NCBI GenBank assembly: GCA_947629865.1
Contig: CANRFJ010000003.1
Span: 119,366 to 183,365 of the forward strand
Direction of reading: 5' to 3'
DNA: 64,000 nt
DNA from: an uncultured Lachnospiraceae bacterium
GTDB lineage: Bacteria; Bacillota; Clostridia; Lachnospirales; Lachnospiraceae
Shown here: piece by piece, positions 44,706-53,516 of the stretch
Position numbering within the stretch: the first letter of the stretch is position 1
How the letters are laid out: each line of letters starts with the position of its first letter
The notes under the pieces: model-generated
The model's input: only the letters and a program-made list of their open reading frames with translations
What the model was told of the DNA's origin: nothing
Database searches by the model: none
Made by a program: the position numbers and the translations under genes

Positions 44706-44846
44706 TACCTTTTTCCCTATTTTGGTAAAATTCTACAAATTGGACGGGCAATCCGCCATATTTTTCATCTTTTTTTATGAGATTCCTTTTCTTTTTTCTG
44801 CTGTTGTGATAGAATTGATTCAAAATTCAGAAAAGGATGGATCGCC

Positions 44847-45632
44847 ATGGCTGTAAATTTAAAGGGAAGGAAAACCTCCCTCTCCGACGAGGCATCGATT
44901 TATGCCAAGCGCTCCGAGAATCTCTCGGAGAAGGAAAAACTGGAACAGATGACGCGAAAGGAGAAGTGGAATTATTTTGCGGCTTACTACCTGCCAAAAA
45001 TTGCCATTATCGCCGTTGTTATCCTGATTGCGGGGTACATTCTCTGGACAGATTTTATACACAAGGAAAAGGTCTATTTCCGCTGCGCAGTGCTGAATGA
45101 GAATATTCCGGACAACTCCCTTGCCGAGTTCGGAGACCGTTTTACGGAGAGCCTTGGGAAAGACACTTCCAAGGAGGGTTCTTCCTTTTACTGCTATTTT
45201 ACCGACTCTGCCGCCGCTGCCGGAGCGGGCGCCAGCGCATCGAACGACCAGACTGAGATCGTCAGCCGTCTGGTGGCCGGCATGTTGGACGGAATGATTG
45301 CCAGTCCGGAAGACGCCGCCAATTATCTCGACAATAATTTTTATGTGGACATAAAGACTTTTCTCACCGACGAGGAATACCGTCTCCTGAAGGATTCCCT
45401 GTACTTTACAGAGATAAAGGACGTCCCGGAGGAGAGAGCCTGGGGCATCTCCCTCAAAAACAGTCCGGTCTGGCAGTCCCTTTTTGCAGACCACCCCGCG
45501 CTGATTGATAACCCGGTATTCTTCATCGTGGTCAACTCAGAGGACGAGGCACAGGAATATGCGAGGAAACTAATCCACTACTTCTTTCCTGATATATTCG
45601 GCAGCGAACCGTCGGCGGGGACGGACAGCTGA
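44847..45632 (+). CDS. Membrane-anchored protein of unknown function
   Basis: 261 residues. A basic N-terminal cytoplasmic part with heptad-like charged residues (SENLSEKEKLEQMTRKEKW) precedes one membrane segment (about 50-70, IAIIAVVILIAGYILW). The rest would be outside the cell. There are no cysteine or catalytic motifs I recognise. The C-terminus resembles conserved Lachnospiraceae proteins with NNFYVDIKTFLTDEEY. Its last 55 bases overlap the convergent PAS-kinase gene. The ATG follows AAAAGGATGG. Confidence 0.7.
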   Translation: MAVNLKGRKTSLSDEASIYAKRSENLSEKEKLEQMTRKEKWNYFAAYYLPKIAIIAVVILIAGYILWTDFIHKEKVYFRCAVLNENIPDNSLAEFGDRFTESLGKDTSKEGSSFYCYFTDSAAAAGAGASASNDQTEIVSRLVAGMLDGMIASPEDAANYLDNNFYVDIKTFLTDEEYRLLKDSLYFTEIKDVPEERAWGISLKNSPVWQSLFADHPALIDNPVFFIVVNSEDEAQEYARKLIHYFFPDIFGSEPSAGTDS

Positions 45633-48376
45633 TACCCGTTTTTCTTAATCATATCCATGATTCGCTTCAGCCGCTCTAACTCCAGCGGTTTTGTCAGCAT
45701 ACCGGTGAGTCCCGTCTTCATTCCCTCTCTGAGCCCCTCCGGATAAATCTCCTCTACGACGGCAAAGACCGGCACATTTTGGGCGATTCCCTTCTGCTGC
45801 CGCAGACACTCCGTAAACTCCAGATAGTCCATATCTCCCATGTCCCCCTCCGCCAGCACAGCGTCAAAGGCGCCCACCGAGTAACTGTTCCAGAGCCGTA
45901 TCCCCTCCATGCCGCCGTCCGCTATCGCCACGCGGGCGCCGTTCAGGGTAAGACGGGAACCGGTGGTATCTTTTTCTCCCTCCCGTCTCACTAAGAGGAA
46001 TGAATAACCGCTCAGGTCTGCGCCCGGCTCCTGTCCCTCATCGGAGAGTTCCAGATGTGCGTTTTCCATATTTTCCCCTAATTTTTGCAGGGGAATTTCC
46101 AGTTTGATCAGATTCGTCTTGTCTTCTTTCCTCGATAAATCAATCCGCCCTCCCATCAGTTCCAGCAGCCGCCGGGCAAGAATCAGCGAAAATGTCGTGC
46201 CCGTCCGCTCGCGCCCCGGCGTCCACTCGGAGCGGTCGTGATCATTTTCCAGCGGATACGTCCGCCCGAAAAACGTCTCGTTTATCGGGATCCCCCAGTC
46301 CTCCACCATAAGGGTGATCCGGCTGACGCCTTCCCCCTGCTCCTCGTCGCTCCCCCACACGGCGATCTTCCCGTTCTGTGGGGTTCCCATCATACAGTTT
46401 CCGATGACGTGATTGATAATCCGGCTGATGTATACCGGATCTCCATAGCAGATAGGATTTTTCAGATTCAGGTTGTAGGTGAGAGTGATATTCTGATTCC
46501 TCCCCTTTTCCTGCCAGGACTGAAACAGCCTCACAAACATATCCTGAAGCGATATTTCCCGACTCTCAAGCTGAATACTGCCCTGCTCGATTTTCTCGTA
46601 TTCCGTTATATTTTCTACCACCTTCATAATATAGGCGGCGGCTCCCTGCATCTCCCTGTTCTCCTCGTTCTCCGTGTTCTGCCTGCGCAGCCATGCGTAG
46701 ATGTGCCGGATCGGAGCCTGCAGCTCCCTTGCCAGCATACTGGAAAAATTGCGGCGCATTTCCATGCTTTCCCTGACCTCGTTCAGGGCGCCCAGCAGTA
46801 TCTTCCGGTTGGAGTCCTCACTCCGAAGCTGCTCCTCCTTCAGCGAATGTATGTCCTGGACGCTGACAAAAATCGTACACGGATCCAGCGTCATATAATT
46901 GTAGCGTATACATTTATAACGGTATTCTCCCTGCGCGCGCCGGATACGGAAAAAAGAAACGCCCTCCAGATCGCTGAATTTCAACACCTCCAGCATGTTG
47001 GGTATCTGCAGGGAGCGGTAAAAGCGCTCCCTGTCGTTGGGGTGCACATAATTCTCCGCCGCCTCCACCAGAAATTTCTCATATTCCGAATCAGGAAAAA
47101 TATCGCCAAAGTTTCGTCTGTCTGTAAAGTAGCCCTCGCACGTTCCCTTCTCTGTGTCAATCTGCAGGAACAGCTCATAGATATTTTCCATCTGCCTCTC
47201 AAGGACGTACCGCAGAAACTGATTTTTCCTCTCCTCGTTTTTCTCAGTCTCAATGTTGCAGAAACTTCCAATGATTCCCGCTGTCGTCCCGTTTCTTTTG
47301 ATCTTGACAGCCTCTACCTGAAAGAGCTGGTAGGAGCGCTCCTTTGTCCTCACATCCTCCGCCAGAAGACGCAGTCTGCCGGAAGCAGAGGTGTCAAATT
47401 CCAAAAATTTCTTCAGTTTGCCGTAATCTCCCTTATACAGCAGTTTGTTCTCCGTCAGTATCCTGTCCCAGGGGAGGCGGATTCCGTCCTCCAGACACGG
47501 TATATATCCGTCGCTCCGCGGCGGATTGTATACATGGAGCAGAGACTGCTCCACATCATATTCAAACAAAAGGCTGGCCTTCATTCCCGTGGCAAGATGA
47601 TACCGGTGCTGTTCCTGCTCCATCTGGAGCATACTGAGCCTGCGCTCTGTGATATCCAGCAAAACGCACAGATACTCGCACCCTTCCTCCGCCTCGTTGT
47701 AATAGCGGCCCACAACGCGGAACCAGCGGACTCCCTCCTCGACGCCCCGTCGGGAACGGAATTCAAAGTCAAGTCGCTCTTTCTTCGCCGCCTGCCGCAC
47801 CAGATAGCGGCGCAGGGAGGGCAGATCGTCCGGATCCGTATACATGCCGGAGCTCCCTAGATACTCCTCCCTGGAAGTGCCCATCATGTCGATACACTGC
47901 CTGTTGGCCTCGACAATGTAAAAATTTTTCTCCGTGATCAGCATGGTAATGACGCCGCCCGGTATATTATCATAGGTGGTGTCCCTCTCCCTGCGGATAC
48001 TCTCCTCATTGCTGATATTTACCACCATGGCGCGGACGAGCTCCCGTCCCTCCCCGTCTGTCATAAGAGTCCCGCTCTCCCACAGCCAGATCAGCACGCC
48101 GTCCTGCCGGCGCATACGGTAGCGGCAGGTGTATTCGCCCTCCGTCTCCAGCCGGTGCACGATGTCATCGCGTATCTTTTCCAGATCCGGCGGATAGACC
48201 AGTTCCCTGGCCTTGCCGCGGCAGTGTATAAACAGCTCAGAGCGCTCAAAGCCGAGCATTCTGCAAAAGCTGTCGTCTATGTCTACTAACGGACACTCCT
48301 CCGCCTCGTCATACACAAACACCTTTTCTCCAAATTCCATCAATTCCCGGAGTTTGCCAATCTGCCAATCGCTCAT
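45578..48376 (-). CDS. Multi-PAS sensor protein, histidine-kinase-like but without phospho-acceptor His, with receiver-like end
   Basis: 932 residues, no membrane segment. PAS domains lie at about 12-128, 132-250 and 395-510, with a further PAS-like region at 265-380. The dimerisation segment FSSMLARELQAPIRHIYAW has Arg where kinases carry His (FLANMSHEIRTPL-type). An HATPase-like fold follows (about 650-760) with weak N and G boxes, then GTTFSLILARRLLELMGGRI. The last 150 residues resemble a CheY-like receiver with eroded acidic residues. It overlaps the convergent 44847 gene by 55 bases and abuts the sortase gene. Likely a pseudokinase regulator. Confidence 0.8.
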   Translation of the reverse strand: MSDWQIGKLRELMEFGEKVFVYDEAEECPLVDIDDSFCRMLGFERSELFIHCRGKARELVYPPDLEKIRDDIVHRLETEGEYTCRYRMRRQDGVLIWLWESGTLMTDGEGRELVRAMVVNISNEESIRRERDTTYDNIPGGVITMLITEKNFYIVEANRQCIDMMGTSREEYLGSSGMYTDPDDLPSLRRYLVRQAAKKERLDFEFRSRRGVEEGVRWFRVVGRYYNEAEEGCEYLCVLLDITERRLSMLQMEQEQHRYHLATGMKASLLFEYDVEQSLLHVYNPPRSDGYIPCLEDGIRLPWDRILTENKLLYKGDYGKLKKFLEFDTSASGRLRLLAEDVRTKERSYQLFQVEAVKIKRNGTTAGIIGSFCNIETEKNEERKNQFLRYVLERQMENIYELFLQIDTEKGTCEGYFTDRRNFGDIFPDSEYEKFLVEAAENYVHPNDRERFYRSLQIPNMLEVLKFSDLEGVSFFRIRRAQGEYRYKCIRYNYMTLDPCTIFVSVQDIHSLKEEQLRSEDSNRKILLGALNEVRESMEMRRNFSSMLARELQAPIRHIYAWLRRQNTENEENREMQGAAAYIMKVVENITEYEKIEQGSIQLESREISLQDMFVRLFQSWQEKGRNQNITLTYNLNLKNPICYGDPVYISRIINHVIGNCMMGTPQNGKIAVWGSDEEQGEGVSRITLMVEDWGIPINETFFGRTYPLENDHDRSEWTPGRERTGTTFSLILARRLLELMGGRIDLSRKEDKTNLIKLEIPLQKLGENMENAHLELSDEGQEPGADLSGYSFLLVRREGEKDTTGSRLTLNGARVAIADGGMEGIRLWNSYSVGAFDAVLAEGDMGDMDYLEFTECLRQQKGIAQNVPVFAVVEEIYPEGLREGMKTGLTGMLTKPLELERLKRIMDMIKKNGYQLSVPADGSLPNISGKK

Positions 48377-49153
48377 CTATTTTTTCCTCCGTGCCACTAC
48401 CACGAACCGGCCGTCCTCTGTATGGTAGGCGCAGGTCACAAGAGTCAGCAGCTGCTCGCCGTACTCAGGCGTGATTCCCGTATCGTACTGGGAAAGTTTC
48501 TTCACGTTCTTTATATAATTCTTGAATTGCTTTTCCGTCAGATGCCCCGGCCAGTTATAATATTTAAACACGTCGTCATCGGTATCATATACCTGGGAAT
48601 AAAAGGCCGCCACCACCTCGTACTCCCTCTCCTCGTAGAGCGTGTCAAAATGAATCGTCTTATGCTTTTTATAAAAATCCGCCGAATCATAATCCACCAG
48701 ATTCCCGAACATCATGCCGCTTTTCATGTGATGCCCGTAGACCATCAGATTGTTCTGGCTGTCGTCCACGTCGCACTTTGCGTCCACGAACAAAAGGCCG
48801 TTCACATCTTCTTTTTTGTCATAATTCCGGTGAAGATAATATTCCGGATCGTTTTTGGTCTGCATGACCGGATAATCAATAATCGTCCCCTCGATCGTGA
48901 GCCACCCGATCAGGTCGCTGTTTTTCTTGTATAACTTCTTATATTTTTTGAGGATTGTTTTGCCCTGGGGCGTCTTTACCACCTCGCCGCCTTCTTCCGC
49001 CTCGCTCTCGGCGCGCAGCTCAATCAGTTCGTCCAGCGCTCCCGCCGCCTTCTTTGTGTTCATGTAGTAGCGGAGCAGGTACAGCCCGCTGCCCAGAAAT
49101 ATGAGAATGAATACAATAATCAGAATATTGGTTATCAGTTTCTTTTTGTCCAT
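48377..49153 (-). CDS. srtB: Class B sortase
   Basis: 258 residues with an N-terminal membrane anchor (8-28). Catalytic residues: His in MVYGHHMKSG, Cys in LLTLVTCAYH and Arg in GRFVVVARR. DLIGWLTIEGTIIDYPVMQ is typical of class B. It cleaves NPxTG-like sorting signals and links proteins to peptidoglycan. No protein in this window shows a clear sorting signal, so its substrates lie elsewhere. It ends one base from the PAS sensor gene, suggesting co-transcription. Confidence 0.93.
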   Translation of the reverse strand: MDKKKLITNILIIVFILIFLGSGLYLLRYYMNTKKAAGALDELIELRAESEAEEGGEVVKTPQGKTILKKYKKLYKKNSDLIGWLTIEGTIIDYPVMQTKNDPEYYLHRNYDKKEDVNGLLFVDAKCDVDDSQNNLMVYGHHMKSGMMFGNLVDYDSADFYKKHKTIHFDTLYEEREYEVVAAFYSQVYDTDDDVFKYYNWPGHLTEKQFKNYIKNVKKLSQYDTGITPEYGEQLLTLVTCAYHTEDGRFVVVARRKK

Positions 49154-49182
49154 ATCGCACCTCTCTTTATAGTTGTATCGCC

Positions 49183-49644
49183 CTAAAAGGTAAGACGCAT
49201 GGAAGTAAAACGGATCCCGTTCTCCCTCTGTTCCGGCCCAAGAGCAACAAAGCCTGTTCTTTCATAAAAGCCAACCGCATAGGGAGAGGAATTGACTGTA
49301 ACGGCGCGGATTTCCGGCTCGTCCTCCTCCACAGCGGCCACCGCCACCTTTACCAGCTTTCTGGCAATCCCCAGCTGGTGGAACTGCCCCCGTACAAACA
49401 GGAGGCTGATATGCTGCCCTTTTCGCAAAGCGATGACTCCCACCAACAGACTGCCGATATAACAGCCCCAGAAACGCATCTCTCTCTGCCTCATTCTTCG
49501 GAGCATACTGTCATATTCAATGAAGTGACGGAAAGTCTGAACGCCCATCTGTCCGTAGTCCGGCGCCTCATACTGCTCAAAGACCTCCCAGACCAGTTCC
49601 AGAGCATCTCTCAGATCCTTTTCGCGTATTTTACAAATCTGCAT
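49183..49644 (-). CDS. GNAT family N-acetyltransferase
   Basis: 153 residues from ATG at 49644 with CGGAGG upstream. ISLLFVRGQFHQLGIARKLV is the acetyl-CoA binding motif A of GNAT, and AVTVNSSPYAVGFYERTGFV the motif B region. The substrate is unknown. It has a consensus promoter (49693-49721) that overlaps the divergent promoter of the GH2 gene. Confidence 0.9.
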   Translation of the reverse strand: MQICKIREKDLRDALELVWEVFEQYEAPDYGQMGVQTFRHFIEYDSMLRRMRQREMRFWGCYIGSLLVGVIALRKGQHISLLFVRGQFHQLGIARKLVKVAVAAVEEDEPEIRAVTVNSSPYAVGFYERTGFVALGPEQRENGIRFTSMRLTF

Positions 49645-49692
49645 ATCTTCCTCCGTCCGGATTCCTGTTCTCACCGATAAAATCTATCTTAT

Positions 49693-49721
49693 AGTATAAA
49701 TAATTTTGTTTACACTGTCAA
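49693..49721 (-). promoter_or_regulatory. Consensus promoter of the GNAT gene
   Basis: TTGACA (49721-49716), 17 bases, TATACT (49698-49693). It overlaps the plus-strand promoter at 49709-49737. Confidence 0.75.
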
Positions 49722-49737
49722 AGATTTTTGATATTCT
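49709..49737 (+). promoter_or_regulatory. Promoter of the GH2 gene
   Basis: TTTACA (49709-49714), 17 bases, TATTCT (49732-49737). It is interleaved with the opposite GNAT promoter, so the two cannot be occupied at once. Confidence 0.55.
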
Positions 49738-49787
49738 TAGATTAGGTTTATTATCATAGAAAAAAACAGGTGCCGACACTTCAGATT

Positions 49788-49939
49788 GGAGGAAAGTATG
49801 AAAAATCACGCTGAGGCGCTGATTTTTCATACGGCAATTTGCTTCTGAGCGAAAGCAAATTGCTTTGATGGCAGATGAGAAACTGCACGCAGCTTTCTCA
49901 TCGCCTCCTCGCGACAAGTCGCTCAGAAATGAGGAAAGT
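49788..49939 (+). repeat. Hairpin cassette B in the leader of the GH2 gene
   Basis: The cassette is bounded by GGAGGAAAGTATGAAAAATC at 49788 and GAGGAAAGTATGAAAAATC at 49931. Hairpins in order: GTATGAAAAATCA with TGATTTTTCATAC; GCAATTTGCTT with AAGCAAATTGC; GATGAGAAA with TTTCTCATC plus CTGC/GCAG; and CTCA/TGAG over the Shine-Dalgarno. Architecture matches cassettes A and D, but most stem sequences differ on both sides in compensating ways. A leader frame MKNHAEALIFHTAICF starts at 49798. Confidence 0.82.
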
Positions 49940-52900
49940 ATGAAAAATCTTTTCAACGACAACTGGTTCTTCCACAAAGAACCGCTGGAAACCCCCATGG
50001 AGACATTTTTCAGTACAGATGACTGGCAGGCCGTGGACGTTCCGCACGACTGGATGATCTACGACAGTGAAAACCTCTACGAGCAGGCGGTCAGCTGCTA
50101 CAAAAAGACCTTCTCCGTGGACAATCTCGGAGCAGACCGGATCTCACTTCTCTTTGAGGGCGTATACATGGATAATACTGTCTTTCTGAACGGAGAGAGC
50201 ATTTACGAGTGGAAATACGGCTACTCCCAGTTCGAGGTGGATCTGACAGGCCGACTGAAACCCGGTGAGAACACCGTCATGGTCCGCAGCATCTACAGGC
50301 TGCCAAACAGCCGCTGGTATCCGGGCTCCGGTATCTACCGCAACGTCTGGCTGGTGCGCCGCCCGCCCGTACACCTCACCACCGGCGGCTCCTATCTTTC
50401 CACGGAAAAGAACGGGGACGACTGGACGCTGTACGCGGACTTTGAGATTCAGAACGACTCCGGCTCCGCGGCGGAGGTATCGCTCCGCCACACGGTCTTT
50501 GCCCCGGACGGGGCGCAGGTTCTCTCCCAGACCGAGACTCTGACGGCGGAGACCGGCTTACAGATAAACAAACAAAAAATGGCCTTCCACTCTCCTTCCA
50601 CATGGGACATTGAAGCTCCAAATCTGTACCGGATCGAGACGGAGCTGATCGATGCGTCCGGCCGTGTATCGGACAGCGAAGTCCAGCGGTTCGGCTTCCG
50701 CACCATCCGCTTTGATGCGAACCGGGGCTTTTTCCTGAACGGGCGGAATGTGAAGATAAACGGCTCCTGTGAGCACCACACGCTGGGCGCCCTGGGTGCC
50801 GCCATGAACCGCGCCGCCCTGCGCCGCCAGCTCGCCCTGCTGAAAGAGATGGGTGTAAATTCCATTCGGAGCGCACACAATATGCCCGCTGTGGAACTGA
50901 TGGAGCTCTGCGACGAGATGGGCCTGCTTCTCTACAGCGAGAGTTTCGACATGTGGGAGAAGTGTAAGACAGACTATGATTACGGCAATTATTTCAGCGA
51001 GTGGTGGGAGCGGGATCTGACCAGTTGGATCCGCCAGGATCGGAACCACCCCTGCGTATTTGTGTGGGGAATCGGCAACGAGATTCAGGACACCCACCAG
51101 CCGAGAGGACTGGAGATCACCCGTATGCTCCGGGACGCCGTGAAAAAACTGGATTACCGCGGCAACGCTGTCATCGGCATCGGCTCCAACCTCATGGAGT
51201 GGGAGGGCGCGCAGAACTGTGCGGCCGCGGTAGATGTGGCCGGTTACAACTATATGGATCACCTCTATGACGAACATCACAAAAAATATCCGGACTGGTG
51301 TATCTTCGGTAGCGAGACCTCCTCTACCATACAGAGCCGGGGCATATATCATTTTCCACTGAGCAACCGTATTCTGACTCATGAGGACGGGCAGTGCTCC
51401 ACCCTTGGCAACTGCACCACCAACTGGGGCGCAAGGGACACCGCCCATGTCATCACCGCCCACAGAGACAGGGATTACTGCTTCGGACAATACATATGGA
51501 GCGGCTGGGATTATCTGGGCGAGCCGACGCCATATTTTACCAAAAACTCCTATTTCGGCCAGATTGATACCGCCGGTTTTCCAAAGGACACCTATTACCA
51601 GTATCAGGCGGAATGGACGGATTACCGGACAAACCCCATGGTACACCTGCTGCCCTATTGGGATTTCAACGAGGGCCAGTTAATAGATGTGCGCGTTTAC
51701 TCCAACGCCCCGGAGGTGGAATTGTTTTTCCGGGAGGCACAAGCGTCGGAGGAAAAATCGCTCGGAAGGCAGAAAATCGACCATCTCCACGGCATGAAGC
51801 TCTCCGGTGACTGGCAGCTCCCCTATCAAAAAGGCGTGTTAAAAGCCGTCGCCTATGATGATAACGGCGCGGTCGTCGCCACGGAACTCCAGCAGTCCTT
51901 TGGCGATCCGGCCTCTCTGTCGCTCATTCCGGACAAGGACAGTCTGATGGCGGACGGAGAAGATCTTCTCTTTGTGGAAATCCTCACACTGGACAAAGAC
52001 GGTATCTTTGTGGCCAACAGCCGGAGCCGCGTCCAGGTAAATGTGACAGGCGCCGGACGCCTGATCGGTCTGGATAACGGCGACAGCACGGATTTTGAGC
52101 AGTACAAGGGGACGTGCCGCAAGCTGTTCAGCGGACGCCTTCTGGCCATCATCGCATCGAAGACGGAGCCGGGGGATATTCAGATTGAAGTCACCTCTCC
52201 CTCCCTTGCATCGGCCGCCCTCACTGTGCCGGCGAAGGAGGCGCCGGTTCGTCCGGGCATTTCCTGCCATATGGAAAATACCCCCTCCCACACAAAAGAA
52301 CAGGCACGGGAGATTCCGGTGCGCAAGATTGAACTTTCCTGTCACGGGAGCAGGCATATGAATGAGGAAAACCGGGAAGTAACCGTCACCGCCACCGTGT
52401 ATCCCGCCAACGCAACCAATCCGGAGATCGCTTTCAGGGCAATGACGCCCGAAGGGGTAGAGAGCAACAGCGTGACCGTGGAGGCCACGGGAAACACAGC
52501 CATCCTGCGGGCAAACGGCGACGGCGAGTTCCGTCTCATGTGCTCCTGCAACAACGGGCAGGAACACCCGGAAGTCATCTCCGAGCTGGAGTTTGACGTC
52601 ACGGGACTGGGCGAGGCCACCTTAAATCCCTATAAGATGGTGAACGGGATTCACCACACGGCCTGCACAAGCGAGGCCAAACTGAGTTTTCAGGGAGGCG
52701 TCTATATCACTGCCACCGAGCGCACCCGCTTCCTCTTTGAAAACGTGGACTTTGGCGAATACGGGGCCAGTGAAATCCATGTGCCGATTTTTTCCTTTGA
52801 AGATGAACTTCCGATTGAAATATGGCTGGGGGATTCCGAAGACGGAGGCGTCTGTCTGTTCCGGGGAAAATACCAGGCAAAGAGCTGGTACAACCACTAC

Positions 52901-53392
52901 CAGGAGAACGTCTATGCCCTATCGGAGAGAATAAAGGGACTCCAATCCCTGTCCATTGTAGTTGAACCTACCATCAAAATGTCCCTGCAGGGCTTTTACT
53001 TCACAAAACTGGAGAAAGCCTTTGGCAGACTTTCCGCCCTGGAGAACAACCGGATAACCGGCGATATGTTCACCCGGACAGAGGACGCCATTGTGGACAT
53101 CGGGAATAACGTGACACTGGAATATGAGAACATGGATTTTGGCGATGTGGGCAGCGGGCATATCACTATCTGCGGTCACTCCCCGATCGATCTAAACACA
53201 ATCCATGTCCGCTTCTACGGCGAAGATGGCCGGGAGACAAACCAGATTGTGGAGTTCCCCTACAGCGAGGACTATCAGGAGCTCACCTTCCCTGTCGATG
53301 GCTTTACCGGTTCCGGCAAGGTCAACTTCATCTTTATGCCGGGAAGCAAGTTTGATTTCAGGTGGTTTCAGTTTGCCCCTGAAAACGCATAG
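49940..53392 (+). CDS. Large GH2 family glycosidase (beta-galactosidase-like)
   Basis: 1150 residues from ATG at 49940, next to GAGGAAAGT. GH2 sugar-binding, Ig-like and catalytic domains are in order: FNDNWFFHKE, NSRWYPGSGIYRNVWL, VWGIGNEIQDT (acid/base Glu, about 380) and IFGSETSSTI (nucleophile Glu, about 457). After about residue 700 come a DUF4982-like Ig domain, Big-type domains and two carbohydrate-binding-module-like repeats, at about 900-1030 and 1040-1150, which resemble each other (FENVDFGEYGASEIHV and YENMDFGDVGSGHITI). No signal peptide is seen, so it is cytoplasmic or exported otherwise. Confidence 0.9.
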   Translation: MKNLFNDNWFFHKEPLETPMETFFSTDDWQAVDVPHDWMIYDSENLYEQAVSCYKKTFSVDNLGADRISLLFEGVYMDNTVFLNGESIYEWKYGYSQFEVDLTGRLKPGENTVMVRSIYRLPNSRWYPGSGIYRNVWLVRRPPVHLTTGGSYLSTEKNGDDWTLYADFEIQNDSGSAAEVSLRHTVFAPDGAQVLSQTETLTAETGLQINKQKMAFHSPSTWDIEAPNLYRIETELIDASGRVSDSEVQRFGFRTIRFDANRGFFLNGRNVKINGSCEHHTLGALGAAMNRAALRRQLALLKEMGVNSIRSAHNMPAVELMELCDEMGLLLYSESFDMWEKCKTDYDYGNYFSEWWERDLTSWIRQDRNHPCVFVWGIGNEIQDTHQPRGLEITRMLRDAVKKLDYRGNAVIGIGSNLMEWEGAQNCAAAVDVAGYNYMDHLYDEHHKKYPDWCIFGSETSSTIQSRGIYHFPLSNRILTHEDGQCSTLGNCTTNWGARDTAHVITAHRDRDYCFGQYIWSGWDYLGEPTPYFTKNSYFGQIDTAGFPKDTYYQYQAEWTDYRTNPMVHLLPYWDFNEGQLIDVRVYSNAPEVELFFREAQASEEKSLGRQKIDHLHGMKLSGDWQLPYQKGVLKAVAYDDNGAVVATELQQSFGDPASLSLIPDKDSLMADGEDLLFVEILTLDKDGIFVANSRSRVQVNVTGAGRLIGLDNGDSTDFEQYKGTCRKLFSGRLLAIIASKTEPGDIQIEVTSPSLASAALTVPAKEAPVRPGISCHMENTPSHTKEQAREIPVRKIELSCHGSRHMNEENREVTVTATVYPANATNPEIAFRAMTPEGVESNSVTVEATGNTAILRANGDGEFRLMCSCNNGQEHPEVISELEFDVTGLGEATLNPYKMVNGIHHTACTSEAKLSFQGGVYITATERTRFLFENVDFGEYGASEIHVPIFSFEDELPIEIWLGDSEDGGVCLFRGKYQAKSWYNHYQENVYALSERIKGLQSLSIVVEPTIKMSLQGFYFTKLEKAFGRLSALENNRITGDMFTRTEDAIVDIGNNVTLEYENMDFGDVGSGHITICGHSPIDLNTIHVRFYGEDGRETNQIVEFPYSEDYQELTFPVDGFTGSGKVNFIFMPGSKFDFRWFQFAPENA

Positions 53393-53432
53393 CATTTTTG
53401 TCTCCGCACAGAGCGAAGTTTCACTGTGATAA

Positions 53433-53465
53433 AACAGGGCCCGTGCTTGTCAGCCGGGCCCTGTT
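53433..53465. terminator. Hairpin between convergent GH2 and icd genes
   Basis: AACAGGGCCCG (53433-53443) and CGGGCCCTGTT (53455-53465) form a perfect 11-bp GC-rich stem. It is preceded by AAAA and followed by CGATTACT, so it lacks a strong T-run on the plus strand; on the minus strand TTTTATC follows, favouring termination of icd transcripts. Confidence 0.62.
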
Positions 53466-53516
53466 CGATTACTCTCTCTATCACCTGCTCTATTATATGA
53501 AATGCGCATGTCCTCA

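Noticed and set aside
46238..47860. Long open frame on the plus strand opposite the PAS sensor gene
   Set aside because: It is antisense to a gene with clear PAS and ATPase-like domains, has no ribosome-binding site and no recognisable domain; it is a by-product of GC-rich codon use. The same holds for the long antisense frames at 7382-8323, 28193-29335, 34293-35288, 42750-43814 and 50558-51646.
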